Source: Symbiodinium natans
Lineage: Eukaryota > Sar > Dinophyceae > Suessiales > Symbiodiniaceae
DNA length: 57,500 nucleotides
Direction of reading: 5' to 3'
Assembly (NCBI GenBank): GCA_905221605.1
Contig: CAJNDS010000494.1
Span: 1-57,500, forward strand
The position numbers and the translations under genes were made by a program. Positions within the stretch are counted from its first letter, which is position 1. Each line of letters begins with the position of its first letter. The notes beneath the pieces are model-generated. The model saw only the letters and a program-made list of their open reading frames with translations, was not told the DNA's origin and did no database searches. Of this stretch, positions 9,246 through 21,300 are shown one piece after another.

Positions 9246-11030
9246 TTCGGCCTCGCTTCGCTAGAGGGAAGCTTTTCGTCCTCGCGTTGCTGAGGGAACC
9301 TTGTGGCCTACAGTCTGCTCTGGGTCACAGTGAGAGTTGCAGCCTCGCATTGCTTGAGGGGTGACGCAAGCCTGTTGCTCACCAGAGATTCCTGCTGTCT
9401 CTGGGTGAGCAAAACCCACCGACCCTCATTTGGATTGAGGGCTGTGCTGAAGGTGAGTTTGGGTTCCTCGCTCACTTGTGTGGAAAACGAAGGTGAGACC
9501 GAAACACGGGGGGAAACGGCCAGGCACGCTGCAGACAGTGCAGGCCAACGTCGCACTGCAAGAGGCATCCTTGCAGTGGCGACAGGAGTGTCCCGAACAA
9601 TTGCGGTGTGCTCGAGCCCAAGCTTGCAGGTTTTCGGGGATCTGCAAGCTGAGCACAACAGGATTTTCTTCGCAGGTAGAATCAGGTAGAAAAGATTTGG
9701 CCCAACCCTGGTGGATCTGCCTGGACATAAATAACCAGAGGCATCAGTGTCGTAAAGCTCATTGACTGGTGCTACTGAGAAACCGTTGCCAAGGAACTTG
9801 CAGTAGGACTGTGGTGCGGCGCAGTGCAAGTTGAAGAGCAGCTGTGGTGGCTGCTCCCCGGAAAACCAATAGTCCAAGAAGCCTCCTTCGGCCTCGCTCC
9901 GTGCTGAGGGTTTGTAAGGGTTGGTATTGGCCGGAAAGGATTCAGATGGAGGTTACCCGATCTTCGCGCTTTTCCCATCTGAAGGCAACCAATGGTAATC
10001 AGCCTGCTGGACATGGCAGGCCTGCTTTTGTTTACATCCACGTCTCCTGCAAGGGCTGGGGTCTGTCCGTGCACACAGACAAGGCGGAACCTTGCAGATG
10101 TTTAGGTCCTCGCGGCACGGCCGCTGGAGGTTGTTTGAAGATGTTGGCTCTCACTATCTGGTGAGTGGTTTGTATGGGCACTTGCTGGGGCAAGGCGGCT
10201 CTGGCGTCTGAGGATGGTACATGTGCTGGCTGCTGAGTACGGGCCACCGAAAGAGACCTGTGGTAAGACAAGCGATGAAAGGAGCCGAACTCCTAAAGAA
10301 AGGACAGGCTAGCTCACGCGGACGCCACGCAGAGTATGTGTTACTATCTTCAGATGTTGGAGCCAAATTGCCAGCCTTGTGACGTGAGATGTGGTGTTTG
10401 GATTCGGCCTCAAGCACTGGAAGGCCTACAACAACAAATCCGAATGAAAACTGTGGTCCTAAGACACGCGGTGCAGCTGCTTATACGTGGCACCGCGGGG
10501 GTCACAAAGAGATAGAGGGCTTGCCAGCAGGGGAACTCTGTCTAAAGAGAGCCCTGGCTCAGTGAGGAGCTGAGGGCCTGGCTGCGCTGATGCAGCGGAA
10601 TGGTTGTTCGGCCTCGCCTCCGCTGAGGGAACAACAGTCAATGCTTCTCTGCAGTGTCGGTCCGGGTTAGTAAGAGCGAGAACGCCGGGACCTCGAGCTG
10701 CAGTTTTACCATGAAGCAACCGCGTGAGATGCATTATTGGTCAACTGGTGAGTAAGAGCGAGAAAGCCAGGGTGACGCTACTTTGGGGGAGGCTGCAAGG
10801 CACGGTTAGTAAGTGCGAGAAAGCCGGAGCTGCGGACGAACCTGGAGTAGCAGTCTTTCATACCTCACGTGTTTCACTTTGCGGCCTCGCATGCGCTGAG
10901 GGAATATGCCTCGAACAGAACATCCAGTGCTGAGTGGGGATTGCCAAACTTACGGAGGCTGATGCCACAACAAGTGCCTCAACAGCAATGCATGCGGAAG
11001 GCAAAGTTCGGCCTCGCGAGTGCTGAGGGT
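9246..11030. repeat. seven dispersed palindromic modules CGGCCTCGC(n)GCTGAGGG in retroposon 1
   Basis: Modules lie at about 9246-9268, 9275-9297, 9339-9362, 9887-9911, 10607-10630, 10881-10903 and 11007-11030. Each is TTCGGCCTCGC, 2-6 variable bases, then GCTGAGGG(A/T). CCTCGC and GCTGAGG can pair into a small hairpin. The same modules recur at matching places in copies 2 and 3. They may be RNA stem-loops or small mobile hairpins; I cannot tell which. Confidence 0.6.
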
Positions 11031-11143
11031 TGCAGCTGAGAGAGGGCCTAGCTGAGAACGCAACACCTCAAGCGAGGTAATTTTTAGTTTAGTTTCACCT
11101 TGACCAACGGCCCCTTCGGGTGGCTACGCCTCGCAGCGTGCAG

Positions 11144-11159
11144 AAAAAAAAAAAAAAAA
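11144..11159 (+). other. A16 tail of retroposon copy 1
   Basis: Sixteen A residues directly before the second 14-bp direct repeat. Copies 2 and 3 carry only AC at this place. Confidence 0.75.
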
Positions 11160-11173
11160 GAAAGTTCCTGTCT
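11160..11173. repeat. 14-bp target-site copy 2
   Basis: Exact GAAAGTTCCTGTCT between retroposon copies 1 and 2. Confidence 0.85.
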
Positions 11174-11194
11174 GGCTCAAGGTTTCGGCTCAAC
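11173..11194 (+). other. spliced-leader-like relic at 5' end of retroposon 2
   Basis: Identical to 9033-9054; both full-length copies begin at exactly the same base, as expected for a defined RNA 5' end. Confidence 0.5.
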
Positions 11195-13273
11195 CCCGGT
11201 GGGGTGCTCAGGTAGAGAGCGTCTTTAGTGCCGTTGTGGCTGGCCCTGGGGCTTGTAACTAAGGGTAGGTTCCGTTTTGAGGCCTGGCAAAACTGTGTTT
11301 GCTCGTAGGCCGGCTGACCGGCTAAGCTGTCATAGAGCGGCGGCCCGCCAACTGCTGCCGTCGACAAGGGACGTTCGAGTGCACAGTCTTCGGCCTCGCT
11401 TCGCTAGAGGGAAGCTTTTCGTCCTCGCGTTGCTGAGGGAACCTTGTGGCCTACAGTCTGCTCTGGGTCACAGTGAGAGTTGCAGCCTCGATTTGCTTGA
11501 GGGGTGACGCTAGAGCCTGTTGCTCACCAGAGATTCCTGCTGTCTCTGGGTGAACAAAACCCGCCGACCCTCATTTGGATTGAGGGCTGTGTGTTAGGGT
11601 GAGTTTGGGTTCCTCGCTCGTTTGTGTGGAAATCGAAGGTGAGACCGAAACACGGGGGAAAACGGCCAAGGCACGTTGCAGACAGTGCAGGCCAACGTCG
11701 CACTGCAAGCGGCATCCTTGCAGTTGTGACAGGAGTGTCCCGAACAATAGCGGTGTGCTTGAGCCCGAGTTTGCTGGTTTTCGGGGATCTGCAAGCTGAG
11801 CACAACAGGATATTCTTCGCAGGTAGAATCAGGTAGAACAGATCGGCCCAACCCTGGTGGATCTGCCTGGACACACATAACAGAGGCATCAGTGTCGTAA
11901 AGCTCATTGACTGGTGCTACTGAGAAACCGTTGCCAAAGAACTTGCAGTAGGCCTGTGGTGCGGCACAGTGCAAGTTAAGAGCAGCTGTTGGTGGCTGCT
12001 TCCCGGCAGACAAATAGTCCAAGATAGCCTTCTTCGGCCTCGCTCCGTGCTGAAGGTTTGTAAAGGCTGGTATTGGCCGGAAAGAACTCAGATGGAGGTT
12101 ACCCGAACTTCGCGCTTTTCCCATCTGAAGGCAACCAATGGTTATCAGCCTGCTGGACTTGGCAGGCCTACTTTTGTTTACATCCACGTCTCCTGCAAGG
12201 GCTGGGGTCTGTCCGTGCACACAGACAAGGCGGAACCTTGCAGATGCTTAGGTCCTCGCGGCACGGCCGCTGGAGGTTGTTTGAAGATGTTGGCTCTCAC
12301 TGTCGGTGAGTGGTTTGTATGGGCACTTGCTGGGGCAAGGCTCTGGCGTCTGAGGATGGTACATGTACTGGCTGCTGAGTACGGGCCACCGAAAGAGACC
12401 TGTGGTAAGACAAGCGATGAAAGGAGCCGAGGACAGGCTAGCTCACGCGGACGCCACGCAGAGTATGTGTCACTATCTTCAGATGTTGGAGCCAAATTGC
12501 CTCGCCGTTGTGACGTGTGATGTGGTGTTTGGTTTCGGCCTCAAGCACTGGAAGGCCTACAACAACAAATCCGAATGAAAACTGTGGTCCTAAGACACGC
12601 GGAGCAGCTGCTTATACGTGGCACCGCGGGGGTCACATAGAGATAGAGGGCTTGGCAAGGGAACTCTGTCTAGAGATAGCCCTGGCTCAGTGAGGAGCTG
12701 AGGGCCTGGCTGCGCAGATGCAGCGGAATGGTTGTTCGGCCTCGCCTCCGCTGAGGGAACAACAGTCAATGCTTCTCTGCAGTGTCGGTCCGGGTTAGTA
12801 AGAGCGAGAACGCCGGGACCTCGAGCTGCAGTTTTACCATGAAGCAACCGCGTGAGATGCATTATTGGTCAACTGGTGAGTAAGAGCGAGAAAGCCAGGG
12901 TGACGCTACTTTGGGGGAGGCTGCAAGGCACGGTTAGTAAGTGCGAGAAAGCCGGAGCTGCGGACGAACCTGGAGTAGCAGTCTTTCATACCTCACGTGT
13001 TTCACTTTGCGGCCTCGCATGCGTTGAGGGAATATGCCTCGAACAGAACATCCAGTGCTGAGTGGGGATTGCCAAACTTACGGAGGCTGATGCCACAACA
13101 AGTGCTTCAACAGCAATGCATGCGGAGGGCAAAGTTCGGCCTCGCGAGTGCTGAGGGTTGCAGCTGAGAGAGGGCCTAGCTGAGAACGCAACACCTCAAG
13201 CGAGGTAATTTTTAGTTTAGTTTCACCTTGACCAACGGCCCCTTCGGGTGGCTACGCCTCGCAGCGTGCAGAC
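11174..13273 (+). mobile_element. retroposon copy 2, full length
   Basis: 2,100 bp, closely similar to copy 1 over its whole length with scattered substitutions and short indels. It ends GCAGCGTGCAGAC before the third 14-bp repeat. The antisense ORF across its middle does not keep the same frame as in copy 1, which argues against coding. Confidence 0.7.
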
Positions 13274-13287
13274 GAAAGTTCCTGTCT
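13274..13287. repeat. 14-bp target-site copy 3
   Basis: Exact GAAAGTTCCTGTCT between retroposon copies 2 and 3. Confidence 0.85.
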
Positions 13288-15008
13288 TTGGATTGAGGGC
13301 TGTGTGTTAGGGTGAGTTTGGGTTCCTCGCTCGTTTGTGTGGAGAACGAAGGTGAGACCGAAACACGGGGGAAAACGGCCAAGGCACGTTGCAGACAGTG
13401 CAGGCCAACGTCGCACTGCAAGCGGCATCCTTGCAGTTGTTGACAGGAGTGTCCCGAACAATAGCGGTGTGCTTGAGCCCGAGTTTGCTGGTTTTCGGGG
13501 ATCTGCAAGCTGAGCACAACTGGATATTCTTCGCAGGTAGAATCAGGTAGAACAGATTTGGCCCAACCCTGGTGGATCTGCCTGGACACAAATAACCAAA
13601 GGCATCAGTGTCGTAAAGCTCATTGACTGGTGCTACTGAGAAACCGTTGCCAAAGAACTTGCAGTAGGACTGTGGTGCGGCGCAGTGCAAGTTGAAGAGC
13701 AGCTGTTGGTGGCTGCTCCCCGGAAAACCAATAGTCCAAGAAAGCCTCCTTCGGCCTCGCTCCGTGCTGAGGGTTTGTAAGGGTTGGTATTGGCCGGAAA
13801 GGATTCAGATGGAGGTTACCCGATCTTCGCGCTTTTCCCATCTGAAGGCAACCAATGGTAATCAGCCTGCTGGACATGGCAGGCCTGCTTTTGTTTACAT
13901 CCACGTCTCCTGCAAGGGCTGGGGTCTGTCCGTGCACACAGACAAGGCGGAACCTTGCAGATGTTTAGGTCCTCGCGGCACGGCCGCTGGAGGTTGTTTG
14001 AAGATGTTGGCTCTCACTGTCTGGTGAGTGGTTTTATGGGCACTTGCTGGGGCAAGGCGGCTCTGGCGTCTGAGGATGGTACATGTGCTGGCTGCTGAGT
14101 ACGGGCCACCGAAAGAGACCTGTGGTAAGACAAGCGATGAAAGGAGCCGAACTCCTAAACTCTAGGACAGGCTAGCTCACGCGGACGCCACGCAGAGTAT
14201 GTGTCACTATCTTCAGATGTTGGAGCCAAATTGCCTAGCCGTGTGACGTGAGATGTGGTGTTTGGATTCGGCCTCAAGCACTGGAAGGCCTACAACAACA
14301 AATCCGAATGAAAACTGTGGTCCTAAGACACGCGGAGCAGCTGCTTATACGTGGCACCGCGGGGGTCACAAAGAGATAGAGGGCTTGCCAGCAAGGGAAC
14401 TCTGTCTAGAGATAGCCCTGGCTCAGTGAGGAGCTGAGGGCCTGGCTGCGCAGATGCAGCGGAATGGTTGTTCGGCCTCGCCTCCGCTGAGGGAACAACA
14501 GTCAATGCTTCTCTGCAGTGTCGGTCCGGGTTAGTAAGAGCGAGAACGCCGGGACCTCGAGCTGCAGTTTTACCATGAAGCAACCGCGTGAGATGCATTA
14601 TTGGTCAACTGGTGAGTAAGAGCGAGAAAGCCAGGGTGACGCTACTTTGGGGGAGGCTGCAAGGCACGGTTAGTAAGTGCGAGAAAGCCGGAGCTGCGGA
14701 CGAACCTGGAGTAGCAGTCTTTCATACCTCACGTGTTTCACTTTGCGGCCTCGCATGCGCTGAGGGAATATGCCTCGAACAGAACATCCAGTGCTGAGTG
14801 GGGATTGCCAAACTTACGGAGGCTGATGCCACAACAAGTGCCTCAACAGCAATGCATGCGGAGGGCAAAGTCGGCCTCGCGAGTGCTGAGGGTTGCAGCT
14901 GAGAGAGGGCCTAGCTGAGAACGCAACACCTCAAGCGAGGTAATTTTTAGTTTAGTTTCACTTTGACCAACGGCCCCTTCGGGTGGCTACGCGACGCAGC
15001 GTGCAGAC
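13288..15008 (+). mobile_element. retroposon copy 3, 5'-truncated
   Basis: 1,721 bp. It starts at the base equivalent to 9430 of copy 1, lacking the first ~396 bp, directly after the 14-bp repeat. Truncation at the 5' end with an intact 3' end is typical of incomplete target-primed reverse transcription and is hard to explain by simple tandem duplication. Confidence 0.7.
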
Positions 15009-15022
15009 GAAAGTTCCTGTCT
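15009..15022. repeat. 14-bp target-site copy 4
   Basis: Exact GAAAGTTCCTGTCT at the right edge of the array, followed by single-copy sequence. Confidence 0.85.
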
Positions 15023-15420
15023 AAGGACATGTTAACTTTGTTGTCCTATGCTGGCTCAGAGTTGTGTGTGTGTAGTTGGAGGAACTCCGTAGTTGTGCCT
15101 TGGAGGCTCGACGGGAGTGCTGCTTTAAGTGGGAAAGCCTTTTGAAGTGCTTGAGTTGTAGGGATATGTGTCTGGAAGCTGTAGAAGTGACTGTGCACGT
15201 TTTTGCTTGCTTTAGGTGTAGTTGGGTAGGTCCCGAGAACTCCCACTGACGTTTGAGTTTGTTTTGTGGCTGTGGAGAACACGTGGCAGAGCAGAGTTTT
15301 CACCTGTGTGTAAAGAGTTTCACTGACGAAGCCTCCGGCTTATGACTTTGGCTCAAGTCGTGAGAAAAAGAGGGTTCAGCGCGCTGCTGCTGTGTTTTCA
15401 CAGAAAGACGGCGTTGGTCA
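15023..15420. other. single-copy stretch right of the retroposon array
   Basis: No gene seen. GT-rich, with TGTGTGTG near 15065. TTTGGCTCAAG at 15347-15357 equals the last 11 nt of the dinoflagellate spliced leader and may be a relic. It may contain the right end of the copia-like element, but no LTR boundary can be placed. Confidence 0.35.
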
Positions 15421-16305
15421 ACCTTGAGCGATTGGTCACATTGGCCATTGGTCAGTTTGGACCGGAGGTGCTCCTCTGGACCTTGTTGACTTGCATTTTT
15501 GGTGCTCTTCCTCTTGAGGAGAAGATTGCATTGGCGCTGATTGGCGCACACCCGCAAGAAACGGTGTATTGGCCCTTGCAGAATTGTTGACGCGGCTCGA
15601 GATCATGATTGATCGCGTTACATCCGCCATTGTGGCCAGGACCTGCCAGATTCCGCACCTGGCATTGGATCCATTGCGCATCCTTAATTGCCGATTTGCA
15701 ACCGCACCATTGCCCACTGGCAACAACCATTGGTGCAGTATGAGCTTGAAAGTCAAGATGATCATTGAGAGGTGCGCGGCAACCATTGGTGAAGCATTGG
15801 ATTTCTCAACTGCCGGCTTAACACGCATTGCCCACATGGATTGGATAAAGGCATTGGTTCAGCAGACGACAATTGTGAAGACATTGAGGGCTGGGTGCCA
15901 TTGCATTGATGGCGATGACACAGATGGAGTCATTGAGATAAACTGGGATTGCCTCCCATGTTGCCAGATCAACGTTGCCTTTTCCATTGAAGGAGCAGTT
16001 GCAAAACTTGCCCATTGGGTGAGGCAAAACCACCTTGAGGCCCATTGGTCCGAAGCAGCTGCATTGGTCTTTTTCAGGCCAACAAAGGCCTTCATGGCGC
16101 CGATTGCGAAAAACGCCAGCTTCATTGGCGGCCTGAGCAATTGGCACAATCAATCGTACGTGCCAGCCACGACGCTCATGGTGGCAAACAACTTTTCATT
16201 GTCGCCATTGCAACGGGACATGGCTTTTGTGGTGGAATTGGGCTGCACGGTATTGGATCTTGCTTGGACGATTCACCAGGACGCCATTGCAAATCCGATT
16301 GGCTT

Positions 16306-16381
16306 TCAGATGGGCTTTACCAGGTCCATTGCCTATCCCAAGGTCAGATGGGCTTTACCAGGTCCATTGCCTATCCCAAGG
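16306..16381. repeat. 38-bp exact tandem duplication
   Basis: Two adjoining identical 38-bp units (16306-16343 and 16344-16381) beginning TCAGATGGGCTTTACC; recent local duplication. Confidence 0.85.
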
Positions 16382-17018
16382 CATTGAGAGATGTCTTTTC
16401 GATGTGTGGCATTGATGAGGAGATGAATGAAGTGGAAATTGGTGGCAGCGCCAGCCACACATTGGAGCATCGGGGCTCGGTGCCCAACACATTGCCATCC
16501 ATTGGCACAACCATTGTGGTTCCAAATGGAAGCCGCGTCACCATTGGCTAGATGATGGATTGCTGGAATGCAACAATTTTGATGTACTGCTGATTGGCAC
16601 TCGACATCGTTTGCTGTGGTTCTTGATCTCAGAATTGCCTCGAGCAATACATTGACTGGAACTGGCAGGATCGGTGGCTGATTCTTTCAGCTGTGGTACA
16701 TTGCCACTCGTCACGATGTGATGGTGCTTCCTCGTGGCATTGTACAGTCTTTTGATCCGGAATCATGCATATTTCTATTGCAGTTCCGATGTGCAAAAGG
16801 ATTTGAGCCTGAGCAGTTGATTTGTGCCCTGATGTTGATTCTCTTGATTGAATGATGCTGATATATTTGTTGGATGGAGTTTGAATTGTTTCGAGGATCT
16901 GACCTGATGCGAATTTGCAATGAATTGCGAATTCGAGGGACCGTGTTAGGATGATTGGTCAGATCACCATTGTATCCACACAGAGATGCGTTGGTCAGCA
17001 GAGGATTGCTTGATTAAC

Positions 17019-17029
17019 TTTGGCTCAAG
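17019..17029 (+). other. spliced-leader-like 11-mer TTTGGCTCAAG
   Basis: Equals the last 11 nt of the dinoflagellate spliced leader; the context AACTTTGGCTCAAGTCG is shared with 15345-15360. Could be a retroposition relic or part of a dispersed repeat. Confidence 0.3.
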
Positions 17030-17157
17030 TCGGAAAACATTGAGCTCGAGTGATTGCATCACACAGCAGAGTTGGTGCTTGTGATTGTGCTTGATTGACT
17101 TGAGCATTTCTGAGATCACCTGATTGAACAGACGATTTCGCTTTTGTAAAAATTCAT

Positions 17158-17195
17158 TAAGGGGGGGCTTAAGGGGGGGCTGAAGGGGGGCTTAA
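17158..17195. repeat. TTAAGGGGGGGC simple repeat
   Basis: Three runs of 6-7 G separated by CTTAA/CTGAA, preceded by TTCGCTTTTGTAAAAATTCAT. That sequence is nearly the end of the 255-bp repeat that follows, as if one unit ends here and the next begins. Confidence 0.7.
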
Positions 17196-17450
17196 GTGTT
17201 AGAGTAGAGCATTGCTTCCAGGCCACCAGTTGGCCCGGTCACATTGCTTGTGTGACATTGACAGATGACATTGTGTCACTCTTGACTTGATTGGCTCAAG
17301 GTGCCAACAATGCTTGGCTCAAGACTCATGAGACAAAGTGATTGTTGAGTGATTGCACTTGCTGTGAATCTTTGCTGTGTGTGTTGAATGATGGAGACCA
17401 ACGTTTGAACATGTACTTAGATTGTGCATTTCGCTTTTGTAAAATTTCAT
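17196..17450 (+). repeat. 255-bp dispersed repeat, copy 1
   Basis: Nearly identical, without length change, to 33411-33665 in the same orientation. It starts GTGTTAGAGTAGAGC and ends CGCTTTTGTAAAATTTCAT. It contains two TTGGCTCAAG motifs (17291 and 17314), 23 bp apart. No coding potential. Confidence 0.85.
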
Positions 17451-18284
17451 GGTAGTGCCGAGCTCAGGGACTCCGACAGTTTCTCTAGCTGTCAGAACGT
17501 AGGATTGTACATAGGAGTATTTTCGTCTTCTCTGATTATGAGAGAGCGCGTTGCTCCCTTTTGAGTCTTTGTTGATTGGACATGTGCAAACCTTCGGAGA
17601 GCCAAGCGTTCAGATTGGCCAGGACAGGTGGTGTATAGATTTTGATGAGATTGTTCGTTCTCATGCGCCGTGGCATAGAGCCCGATGGATGGATTGAGAT
17701 GAACACGTTTTCTTTTTGGTTTTGCGTCAGTCCATGGTTGCAGTGACATGAGCCCGTGTGTAGATTGTTCATACTCTGCCTGACAGGAACTGATGAATTG
17801 TGCTGTTTCAGTTCAAGATGTGATTGCACGTGACAGATTCAGGTATAGATTGCACGTGCCTGACGTCGCAGGAACTGGCCACCGGATTGTGTAGCCTAAA
17901 CAAAAGAGTGCAGGGCTGATCCTCTGTCATTGGTCTAGTCACTCGTTGACTTTAGTTTATTGACGTGCGAAAGATCCTGCTTTGATTTTTTAGCTGTGAC
18001 TGGAAGTGTGTGCTGTGATGTGAGTCTGCTGCGTTAGGATCTGTAGGATTGAAAGTCTGTGTAGAGATGCGACTAGGATCGGAGCTGCTGAGTTTGATTT
18101 TTGCTGTATTGGAGTGTCAGAAGCCGAAGTCGTACGCGAGATTGAGCACGTGTGTCCGAGAGTGAGTTTGAGACCGTCTGACAGTCTGAGCTTGAACTGC
18201 TGAGGTGTGCCGCGTTGGATCAGACTTGTCAAGGAAGCGAGATTGCCGTTGGAGCTGCCAACGAAAGGAAAAAAAAGCAAAGAA

Positions 18285-18396
18285 AGAGGAGGTTCCGAGG
18301 TTCCAGTCCCCTGAAAGGAAAGAGGAGGTTCCAGTCCCCTCGAAGAAAAGAGGAGGTTCCAGTCCCCTCGGAAGACTGGAGGTTTCAGTCCCCAAC
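18285..18396. repeat. ~28-bp minisatellite, about four copies
   Basis: Units of the form AGAGGAGGTTCCAGTCCCCT plus a purine-rich linker; the last is degenerate (TGGAGGTTTCAGTCCCC). It lies in a purine-rich stretch to about 18540. Confidence 0.75.
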
Positions 18397-21300
18397 GAAA
18401 CAAAGAGAAAAGGATTAGGAAAGGTGAGAGGTATTGAAAGAAAGGATGGCGAAAGAAAGCCGAAAAGGAAAAGAAAGGGGCACAGGAAGTGCCATGGGTT
18501 TAGAGCTTTTGTCCCAGCCTCAGATTGCGAGAAAAAAAAACATTGAAGGAAAAGAGTTGTGACGTGTCGCGACAGGAAGAGATTGGAGCAACAAGGCAAG
18601 AAGCCGAGTTGACAAAAGGCTGTGAAAGTTGTGGAAGAATTGGCAGTGACAGAGACGATGGAAACAGACATGGTCGAGGACACTGTTCGTGAAGTGTCGT
18701 GTGCGTGGATTGCATGGAGCGCGAGGAAGATGGACTGTTTCATGAGCCGGATGAAAGACAGATGTCGTTGGTTTGTGCATGTGTGACCTGAGAAGAGCTT
18801 GACGATTGAAGTGTCGGCTGAAGGTTCCGGGAAGATTGAAGAATGGCCTTGAAGCTTGAGCTAAGCGCGCAGAAAGGATTGTGAACGGACACCGGAGGCG
18901 CCGACTGAATTCGGCGTAGTGAGGTGCCGAACACGTCGGGCAGCCAGCCGCGACCCAGTAGGATGGCCTCGAAGCAGCACCGCCATGGTGATTGGTTGAA
19001 ACTACGTGTAGTTTCGCTCGACTGGTCCATTGAGCTTTTGTTTGCGAGTTTCTTTGAAAGTTGCGTGATTGACCTTTGAAAGTTGCGTGATTGACTCAGC
19101 GCCCTAAAGACCTAAAGAATCATTTGCATCATTGGGTTGATGCCTTGTCAGCTGAGAGTGGTCATTGCTTGCCTGGGATCCTCGTTGAAAAGAAAAGAGT
19201 GAGCGTTGTTTTCAAGGAATTGCGAGTCATGAACTCAGCCTGGTTTGGAAGCATGTGTGAGTATTGCAACTGCTTGGAAGACTTGATGGTGTGATTGGTG
19301 TTTCCTCAGTCGCGATCTATTGCAGCTTGAGTTGGTTGTGTTTGGCCAAGTTGGGTCTAAAACTTGAGAACACAAGCCCAAACCGTTTTGTATAGATTAG
19401 CCTCTGTCCTTGTGCTAGCTGCTTGAACAGCTCAGTCATTGACATGCGAAGCTTTTGAGAGCGGATTGGTTGTTCGGATTGAGCGTGCTGTTTGATAGTT
19501 GAGTTGAGTAGTTGGTGCTGGCTTCTTGTGCTGCTTGCCTTGGATTCCTGCTGTCGGTATATCGACGACCACTTGATTGAGAATACTCAGACATGTGGAT
19601 TGCACACCGAGGGACCGTCTACTCAAGATCACATTGCTGAAGCTTGCTTCTGTTGTGTGCGTGACAGCTTGGCTGATTGATTAGTGGGCCGTTGCTTGGT
19701 TGAACTTGCTGCCTGACACTTGTGAATGAACCGAGCCATGTTGCGTTGAGAGGATTGGTCGTCCTTGGAATTGCTTGTCCTGATATTTTTCGCTGCTGAT
19801 TTGGTGAAGACTGATTTGCAGCTTGTTTATTAAATTGGCGTGTGCCAATATTGATCTCCCCTGACTTAGTGTGAGCGTTTGCTTGCGTGATTGCTTGGTC
19901 GACCTTGAAGTTGTGTGAAGTTGTATCTGTGTCGATTGAGCTCAGGGATGAAGGTTTCTCCTCCTGCTTGAAAGCTTGATGGTTTGCGCTTGGTTGGATC
20001 TGCTTGATTGTGAGGCATGAATTTTCCTTGATACATTGCTGCTGAGAGACCAAGGCGGTATTGATGCTTTGTGTCGTTGAGTTGTGACAGTGCTTGGTGA
20101 AATGTTAGTCTGATTGCTTCGTGAGCGTTTGCAAGTTGCTGGTGAGCAGCTACGTTGCCGTTGGTTTGTCAGTTGCGCTTATCCTGCTTGGAGTCGGATC
20201 GGTTTCGTCGTTGCGTTGAGATTGGCTTGTCGGTGCTGGTTGTGCTTGAGTTGACCTCTGCAAGTTGACTGGTAATTGATCTGTGGCGTGTTTGCTTGAG
20301 ATGTGTAATGGCCGATTGATCTTCACTATTGTTGTCGGTTGCCTTGGTTTGCTTGTGAAACGTCTTGAGTCGATGAACAAGATCAGGAGAGGAGCCTGTT
20401 CCTCTCTTCACATGAGCCAGACTCGTCCGCTTGTGTGATGTGATTGTTGATGGACGTGTGATCTTAGTTGCAGAGAGCTTGTCATATCGTTTCTTTCTGC
20501 GGAACGCAACCAAGTCTTCCGTTTGGAAGCACTTTCCTATTTCCAACTGCCCAGTGCCAAGTGATTACTGGCCCCAGTGTCAACTGGACGTGAAATTGTT
20601 GGGCAGTTTGTGTTTTAAGCTTTGAGTCTGATGAAAGTGTGAATTGTTTTGTTGCGCCTGTTGGTTGTTTTTTTCCCCCACCATCCCTCCCGAGCGATTG
20701 TGCGGCCTGCGGCTTTGCCTTGGCCGAGGGACCGAGAGTGTATGTGGAGGCAAGAAACATTGATTGCTGCTTGAGCTTGTCGTCTTGGATATCAGATAGG
20801 AAGTATGACATGAAGTACTGTTGCTCGTTGGTGGTGTCGTCGTTGAAGATGTCGTTGGTTGCTTACTCTGCGTCGCCATTGAACAGTTTCGTGCTCCATT
20901 CCTTGGTTACTTCGTGGCTTGCAGGACAGTTGCCTATGCGTTTGTATTTACATTATGAAGCTTTGAACGGTTTCTTGATGTGACCCAGAATCGGTCGCGT
21001 TGCTCGTTTGGTATCTTCGTGACGGTCTCGTTGAACTGAGTCAGCTTGCCGTTTGCGTCAAACTCGCAGGTGACAATTGGCTTGTTTGTGTGTGTATTTG
21101 TTTTGAGTCGCTTGCTACTGGCCGGTGCTTTTCGTTGCAGTAAATATCGTCGCGCTTTCCCAGGAAACGTGCCTTGAAGCATGAGTGTCAAGGTGCATTG
21201 GCTGCAGCAGTGGACGTTGTGCTTGCGCGTGACTTTAGTGTGTCAATGCCCTGGTTGATTCTTGAGCTTGCTTGGTGTCTTCTTGTCCATGTCACAGATG

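Larger units (their letters stand above)
9034..11159 (+). mobile_element. retroposon copy 1, full length, poly(A)-tailed, non-coding
   Basis: 2,126 bp between 14-bp direct repeats. The 5' end is spliced-leader-like; the 3' end is GCAGCGTGCAG followed by A16 (11144-11159). These are marks of target-primed reverse transcription. The longest ORFs on either strand are disrupted between copies by indels, so I treat it as non-coding. It holds seven GGCCTCGC...GCTGAGGG palindromic modules and three AGTAAG(A/T)GCGAGAA(A/C)GCC blocks (about 10666, 10748, 10806). It probably depends on another element's reverse transcriptase. Confidence 0.7.

Noticed and set aside
9308-12220. Antisense ORFs of 189-208 codons with Cys/His-rich segments in the retroposons, as a zinc-binding protein
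   Set aside because: The frame differs between copies 1, 2 and 3 because of indels, so there is no sign of constraint on a protein.
15569-16387. 272-codon ORF in the ATTG-rich block
   Set aside because: ATTG occurrences fall in all codon phases, there is no domain, and the composition follows the nucleotide bias.
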